A stretch of DNA of 64,000 bases, taken from positions 76,413,254 through 76,477,253 of the forward strand of contig CM028378.1 in the NCBI GenBank assembly GCA_013146195.2, given 5' to 3'. Origin of the DNA: Codonopsis lanceolata. Taxonomy: Eukaryota; Streptophyta; Magnoliopsida; Asterales; Campanulaceae. The translations under genes were made by a program, and so were the position numbers. Under the pieces are notes generated by a model. That model was not told the origin of the DNA. It saw nothing but the letters and a program-made list of their open reading frames with translations, and did no database searches. Below are positions 57,492-64,000 of the stretch, one piece after another. The stretch's first letter is position 1; each line of letters opens with the position of its first letter.

Positions 57492-57891
57492 CTAGTTCTG
57501 AATCGATTATCACGGACGAATTAGGGTTTCTTGAAATCTCTTGAGCTTAAAATCAAAATCCAAAATCAAATTGAAATCGATGGTCGTCACTGAGAGGGTT
57601 CTAGGTCGACAAATGATGTGTTAGAATGAACTGTGAGTTTGTTCAGATCGACCACGGGTGTGTATATACGTATTGGGGTAAGTAGTCGACAGATAAACCA
57701 AGTGGTTTATTGGATAAACCGATATATATCCAATAAATTAACGTTGGTCAAAAAATTTACTTATGGTCGATAGGTCGACCACTTATGTCGACCACTTTAT
57801 GCAGGGGCGTTTTGGTCAAATCCATAAGTGGATTTGTCAAAGGCTATATATGTATAACAGTCGGGTCTGTTGGCTATATTTGACAAATCCC

Positions 57892-58467
57892 ACTACATTA
57901 AATGTAAGATTCATATATTCCCTTTGAACTTATTATATAAACAAAAATATTAATTAAGAAAATCAATTACATTTTGTATAAAGTACTAATCATAAGTTGC
58001 AATGTATTAAATATCATTATTTTTTATGATATCTTTATTATTATATTTTTAAGTTATGAAAAATCAAACGTTTGACCGAAGTATGAGGTATTATTTATTT
58101 AGTAAAAAATAATATCATAAATTAGAAAAATAAAATAAAACATGAATAACTTTGAATCTACTTAATAATAAAAATTAAAAGATGTAACAAACATAACAAA
58201 AATTTACATTGAGTAAGCGAGAGAGATCTATTTAAACACTTTTTCTTGTTCGAAATGACAATAGGATTTGAACATTTTTCATGATTTGTTGAATCAACAA
58301 TGGGCGAGATACTTGAACTTGTGAAAGGTGAGTAGGTATAGAAATTGCTCTTCCCTGTATCGTGTACTTGTGTAGTAGCTGGGAAAAAATATGTAATGTT
58401 TTAAAAATATAAAATAAAATCTTTACTAAAATTTACTTTAAAATAATATAATATATTGTCCCATTCG
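57892..58467. other. AT-rich DNA, no gene recognised
   Basis: Very AT-rich between the MULE end and the start of the Del-type LTR. No reading frame, repeat array or RNA gene was noticed. Confidence 0.5.
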
Positions 58468-60312
58468 TGTGGCACCCTAGACATTCATGTGCTTGCCTTC
58501 ATGCATTCATAACCTTCATGAGTATGTTTACTTAGTTTATTTGTGTATTGTAATCATTTATAAATTACTAGTTGTTATTTAGTTACTTAATTCCTACTTT
58601 GATTCTATTACGTTGTTTATTGTTTTGATTTCATTTAAAGTCTTAATCTAGCATGTCTTGCATTGTAGATCATTCATGAAGTATTTAACATGTTCATAAT
58701 CATGTATGTTTATGTGTTTAAGCATTGATTCAATTGTTACTTTCATATTGCCTGTTTTGTGCTTAGTTTTGAGACTTTCCTAGTGTGTTTCGGGTGAGTT
58801 TCTGACCCATTTTGAGTGTGGAATCATCCATTGATGCTTGGGTTTGGATTAGGACTCATTTAGGATGAATTTGGAAACATTTTGGTTCAGGGGGCTGAGC
58901 GGTCACTCAGCATTTTGGTTGGGCGAGCGCGCAAAATCCAGAAGCACAATTGGCTGGGAAGAGGACCAAACAAATGCTCGTTGGGGAAGGCCGACGCGCT
59001 TGCTTTGACAAAGATTGCCCTATTTCGTTTTTTTTTTTTTTTTTTTTGACGAAAGTGACCAATCCAACCCCATTTTACCCACCCTAAACACTCCCTAAAC
59101 ACCCCTAAACATCCTTAATGATATCCTAACATGTCTAATTAGTTTGATTGTGGTTTAGTTGGGGGTAATCAAGCCATTAGCTCACTTAATAATCCCTCCA
59201 CATAGTAGTGACACTTGTCCCACTACCATTTCCAACCCATAAACACCACAAAATCAATCTTTGTGCCCTCATTTCACCCCCTCACTCTTTAAAAATGGGA
59301 TTTCTCTCCTCCATGGTTCCTCCATGAGTTCTTTAAAGTTACTCCTTGGTTTCCATAGCTTCCTTCATCCATTGTTGAAGCCAAGCCATAGGATTGAAGA
59401 GCTTGAAGAGTAGAACACTTCCAACAGAATAATTTCTCAATTTGATTTCTTATGTGTGGTTTACAAGTAAGTTACTCTTCTTCTTCTTGGTTTTGGTACT
59501 CATTGATCCTAAGGAAACAAAACCTATGCTTTTTGAGGTCAATGAGTACACATACTTGCCTTATATGCTTTCAACTTGTGTTTTGAACCTATGAACTTGT
59601 TAGAAGCATATGTAGGATGACTTTATGACTATGGAAGCATATTATTACCTTTCATCTTGTGTATTTAGGATTGTGAGCATGCTAGAAGCAATATTTACAT
59701 GTTTACTTGAAATGGTGCTATGCAAAAGTATCTTAATTATGACTTACTTGGTATGTTGGTATGTTGTTATGTGTTCTAGCCTTTATTTGGACTCTATGAT
59801 GAAGATGAATCACATTGTAGTCTTCGGTTAGCTTGTAACCTAGTTGGACTTAATAATGAACTTAGGATGATTTATGAAGCATATAGCTTCTAATCTCTAA
59901 AATTGGGAATGTGTAGTAAAAACTCAACGGAGTCGACTCTAGGGAGGATTGGAATATGTTGAACACTACTTTTAATCCCTACAAAGTTTGGACATCGTTT
60001 GGTCGAGTTTACTCAATTATAAGTTGGGCCTAATTATGTGCAATTGAGTTCGTTGTGATTATTTGGTTATGAGCAATTAATTTGCTTGACATGATTTATG
60101 GTAGAGATTAATAGCCTACTTGATCGGATGAGTTCGCTCTTGTCGAATTCGATCTTTATTTGTCTATGACGAGTAAATATCTACTTGTGCATCACATTGA
60201 ATCCAGCTGGCATTATTTGGTTTGATTTAAATGTCAGGGTGGGACGATGCATCGCCTTCACGAATTGTAATATTCGTGCTCGCTATGGATCGCCGCACCT
60301 GGGACCTCACAC

Positions 60313-63300
60313 TAGAGCTATCAACATTGAGCCCGACCTATAGGTCTGGTCCAGCCTACCTGATTTTTTAAGGGCCTGGGCCTCAATTGAGAAGGCCCGG
60401 AAAAAGTCGGACCTCTTTGGCCCGGCCCGCTAGGCCCGTGGGCCGTGTTTGGCATGTCCTTAAAAAGTCTGGCCCGATCACAAAGTTAAACACTTAAACT
60501 TAATTAAAAATTTAAAAACTAAAACATAAAACCTAAAAAGCAAAAAAGCAGAAACTATCAGACATTCATTTAGACTACTTTTTTTTCTTTTGGTTAGATG
60601 AATTTATGACACATTATGATCTATTTCTAAATCATTGTTCTCTTTTTGGTTGAAACTCATATTCTAAATTGATGGAAGTGACACTTACAAAGAGGAACTG
60701 GAGTTGATCTTCCAAGTTCCAATCTAGTTTAGTATGGTTGTGGTTAGTAATTTTATCGAAACTGATCTATTTAATTGAGTATCTCTATCTGATATTAGCT
60801 AATAAAAAACTTCAACAGTATAAACTTGATAAGAAATAAAATTTAAATGCTAGATTGTAACGCCCCAAACTTGGGTCCCACTACATGGGCCCAAATCTGG
60901 CCACGTCACTACAATTTCAAACTTAAATAAAGACTAGTCAAACGTCATCCAACCATAATTACAAAAGTCTCCAACTTAAAATACAGCCATTCAAAATAAA
61001 TTTCTAAAACAAAGTCTACTAAATTTACTATGTCTTCATTAAATTCCAAACATATAAATATGTCCTAAAAACAAATCTTGATTTCTTCACCGGTATCCTT
61101 TACCTCAAGCTTTGTCCTTAATTTCGACCTGGAAGAAGAGAGTTGTGAAGGGTGAGCGAACAAAGCTCAGTAAGATCATACGTCGCCCCTCCGGTTTCTA
61201 AGGAGGGGTGACTCAAAGAATAATCGTGCTGTAAGTTAAAACAAAATTTAGAAATTTGATACTTTGCAAAAATCGAAGATAGGTATCGATCGACAAGAAT
61301 ATAAATTCTAAAAAAAATGGAGAGTTCAAACAAGACAATATGGATCAAATAAGTTTGTCATTACTGGCCGTCCCATACCAGCTAGTAATAACCGAAGATT
61401 TCAAATATTTATTAGGATCACATAAGGGTCTATTGACCAAGAACCAAATACCTCGAAGGGTACACGAATCCCCCTAAGGGTACACAAATTAAGGTATATC
61501 CGGATAACCGCACTCACAGGCCAAGTGGTGCAACTTCAATTATTTCAAATGTTGTCACGAAAATCCCCGTGACGGGTTGTTCATACTTAGTGATCATAAA
61601 TAGTTTCAAAACATGAATAGTACTGTTAATATACTATTATCAAAATATAAATCATATCAAAATTTGTCATTTTCGATACCAAGGAGTATACCGACAAGGT
61701 TTACAAATACAAAGAAATTTCTCAATAACAAAGGTATTGCATGAAAAATCAAAGTAGACATGAAATCTGCGAAACGAAGATATAATGAAGATATCCAACA
61801 AAGCTAACGACGGAGTCAAAGCAACTACCGACATGAGGTTGGACATGGCAAATGAAGAAACGAATAAATTCAAGAATTAGCGGAAGCCTAACATTTAAAG
61901 TTTTTTTTTTTTTTTTTGTTATACTTTTTCAAAGGACCTAAAAGAAACGTAATCCTTTACCTTGTTAAGGTGTACTCACGACAAAAGTCTCGAACCGCAA
62001 ATTGAAGCGTTAATTCGTCTTGTCCAAATCTAATTAAAATATAACACAATCACTAAACTAAAAATGTACCAACCAAAACCTATTAATTTAAATAACAATA
62101 ATTATAGTAATACTTTATTAAATAATTTATTGTTATTATTATTATTTTATTTTATTTATTATTATGATTATTTAATTACAACTCAAACACACACATAATC
62201 ACACACACAGAACACGTACAGAACACACATACACACCAAACACACAAATTGTAAAGTCAAAACCTATATACCTATATATATTTAATGGTCTAATTGATAC
62301 CAATCAAAGTCTACTACTCACTTGCAGTGTATTGTTTTAAGTTACTGGACTGAATTTGGTTCAGACCAGTCAATTCACACAAGTTCAGTTAGTGGCTCGA
62401 GGACAAACCGATTTAATGGATAGGCAGCATCAATGAGACAGCCAGATCACCAAAGGTTTGGGTAGGATCTTGACTGTCAAGAATTTTGGTCAACTAACAC
62501 AAAGAGGTGCAGAACTAAAATATGATTTGGATTAATTAATCTAGTCTCCCTTATGTTTGTTGACTTGGTTTGACGGACATACCTCGGAAAGTGGAAACCG
62601 CCTCCGCCTCTTGCTCGATCTCTCTCCCCAAAACCGACTGCTGATAGCTTTCCTCTTTCTTTTTTTTTTCTTATTTGCTGGTAAAGGTTTTCTCTTCCCT
62701 CTCACTCTATTTATACAAAACTCTAACTGAAAACCTAAAGTTAACTGAGTCCAAAAATTAATTTAGTAATGTTAATAAATGATTATAATTAAAGTCTAGT
62801 CAAAAGTGGGCCAAGCCCGACTCAATTCAATTAATTACTAAATAGGTCTAAAACAATTAATTAGCCCAAATTAAATATAATCTTAATTATTATAATTTAA
62901 TATTTTACACGGAAATTATCGGGGTATTACATAGATTGTGTTGGGCGAATCAAAAAATGAACATTTGCTAGTTAGTATGATTTTGCAAACTAGAACTTGA
63001 AAAACTTTGTCTATCATCAGAAAACACATATTAGAAAATTAGGGACGGTATGATGAACTTCAATTTGGTTATAACTTTTTTGAAAAAAATACTCTTCAAG
63101 TATCACATGTATTTTTTCTTTGGTCTGTAACATTATAGTTTTTCTAGTTTCTGTTTCGTTTAATTGTTGAACTTACAACCTTTGTTTATATTTGCTTTGG
63201 TTGCACTTTTGCTTTATAATTGTGTAAGTTAGACTAGTATGTATGTGTATTTTGAATTTTTGATGTGTTATATAACTTTTATTAGCTAATTTGTGAGTTT

Positions 63301-63470
63301 TTTTAATAAAAAAAATAATTAATTTTTTGGCCCATAGGCTCGAAGTGCGCATGGGCTGAGCTTGAGTTCTATGAGGCCCGTCACTATTTTAGGTCGGGTG
63401 GGCCCGACCCGAAGTTAAGCGAGGCCCGGTGGGCTTGGGCCGGGCTGGGCCAGCCCGTTTGACAGCTTTA
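60313..63470. mobile_element. Non-autonomous hAT element with a nested solo LTR
   Basis: Flanked by the 8-bp target duplication CCTCACAC (60305-60312 and 63471-63478). Ends TAGAGCTATCAA and, reversed, TAAAGCTGTCAA. Both sub-terminal regions are rich in GGCCCG-type words. Without the nested LTR it is about 1.08 kb and has no transposase, so it would depend on an autonomous hAT. Confidence 0.85.
60856..62931 (-). mobile_element. 2.08-kb gypsy solo LTR inside the hAT
   Basis: Starts TGTAACGCCCC, ends GGGGTATTACA, with target duplication TAGAT (60851-60855 and 62932-62936). Minus orientation follows from the GGGG...TTACA type of 3' end in this group and from a TATAAATA box on the minus strand near 62708-62716. 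No coding region. It has no hairpin cluster above the TATA box, unlike several other LTRs in the window. Confidence 0.85.
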
Positions 63471-64000
63471 CCTCACACACGCATCCACTGTGGGCCGTAG
63501 TGGGGAAGTAGCCCATTTGTCGTATCAATACGTGCGTCACTGGCTTGCTAGTTAAATCGAGGGTTTCTCGGTATGTCGATGTACTCATTCACGATTATCG
63601 ATGGCACGAAAATGAGTTAACACAATTTACTGCAGGAGCTACGTAACGGTTGAGTCTATATTATATCCTACTTGTATGATTTATTACTCGCACTTATGTG
63701 AATAATATGCTAAGTGATATTTGACGATCATGTTCCATACTTATGATAAATGCTATGCTATGACATGAACATGCATTTTTTTGTAGCTTACTAAATCTTT
63801 ATGACTTACCTTATTTGTTTGTTTTGTTTTCCTTAGATTCAAGTCAAGGAGAAGGCCCTCGCTAGATTCGCCGTGTCCGAGCTAGATAGTTGGTGAGCTT
63901 GGAAGTAGTACTTTTGAGACTATGTATAGTTAGTCTTTTATTTTGGGAAGGACGATGGGAAGCAAGTCACCTAGACTTAACTTGGGTTTTTGGGTTGTTG

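Larger units (their letters stand above)
56560..57891 (-). mobile_element. 5' part of a Mutator-like element (MULE)
   Basis: In minus sense it begins GGGATTTGTCAAATATAGCC at 57891, like plant MULE ends, and continues with repeats of 'gtggtcgac' (57760-57800). A leader exon, an intron (57491-56805) and the DUF1985-like exon follow. No transposase is visible. The other end is not in place. Confidence 0.55.
58468..64000 (+). mobile_element. Del-type LTR with a nested hAT (runs off the window)
   Basis: It starts TGTGGCACCCTAG at 58468. Its first 780 bp follow 22884-23251 and its latter part follows 1-1192 in the same order, for instance 'ccactgtgggccgtagtggggaagtagccc' split here into shorter shared words such as 'gtggggaagtagccc'. 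Removing the 3166-bp hAT insertion leaves about 2.37 kb inside the window, so roughly 0.45 kb of the 2.84-kb LTR should lie beyond 64000. An inverted pair GCTGAG/CTCAGC is at 58894-58911. No gene is present. Confidence 0.75.

Overview
The window looks like repeat-dense nuclear DNA of a flowering plant, most likely a eudicot with a large genome. I see no intact host gene, rRNA, tRNA or CRISPR. Almost everything that can be named is a transposable element or its debris: Ty3/gypsy elements of the Del/Tekay, Tat and Ogre types, Athila-like elements, a plant L1-type LINE, a MULE with a DUF1985-like exon, a non-autonomous hAT, a probable MITE, and a 61-bp satellite array. The species cannot be named from this sequence.

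Layout. 1-2062: 3' part of a Del-type LTR, primer-binding site and a broken gag (+). 2066-8835: a nearly complete but mutated Tat-lineage element (-) with gag, protease, RT, RNase H, a second (archaeal-type) RNase H and integrase; it lacks a 3' LTR, and its RT has lost the YVDD catalytic segment. 8836-11174: unassigned AT-rich DNA with a probable MITE. 11175-13125: a fold-back with arms of 0.6-0.7 kb. 12936-22883: 3' internal region of an Athila-like element (-), split by a 2.84-kb solo LTR that itself contains a 4.15-kb solo LTR, each with a 5-bp target duplication. 22884-23251: stub of another Del-type LTR. 23252-29008: 5' part of an Ogre-like element W (+), split by an Athila-like solo LTR. 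29009-38722: a deleted Ogre-like element X (-) with both LTRs, the 5' one cut by a 100-N gap. 38823-41320: 5'-truncated LINE (+). 41331-49965: further Athila-like DNA, enclosing the satellite array (42484-45060) and two LTRs in inverted orientation (45395-47830). 49966-56554: two Ogre gag-protease segments head to head, making a palindrome with arms of about 3 kb. 56569-57891: MULE 5' part (-). 58468-64000: a Del-type LTR (+) interrupted by a hAT element, which is in turn interrupted by a 2.08-kb solo LTR.

How the parts relate. Nothing works as a host pathway. The coding pieces are retroelement replication genes, all damaged. Target-site duplications allow the insertion order to be read at several sites. 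A recurrent feature is that several unrelated LTRs carry a cluster of short, often GC-rich inverted repeats about 60-160 bp upstream of the TATA box, and the same hairpin core (ACCTTGCG/CGCAAGGT) appears in two different LTR families. All boundaries and homologies were read by eye; no database search or alignment was run.
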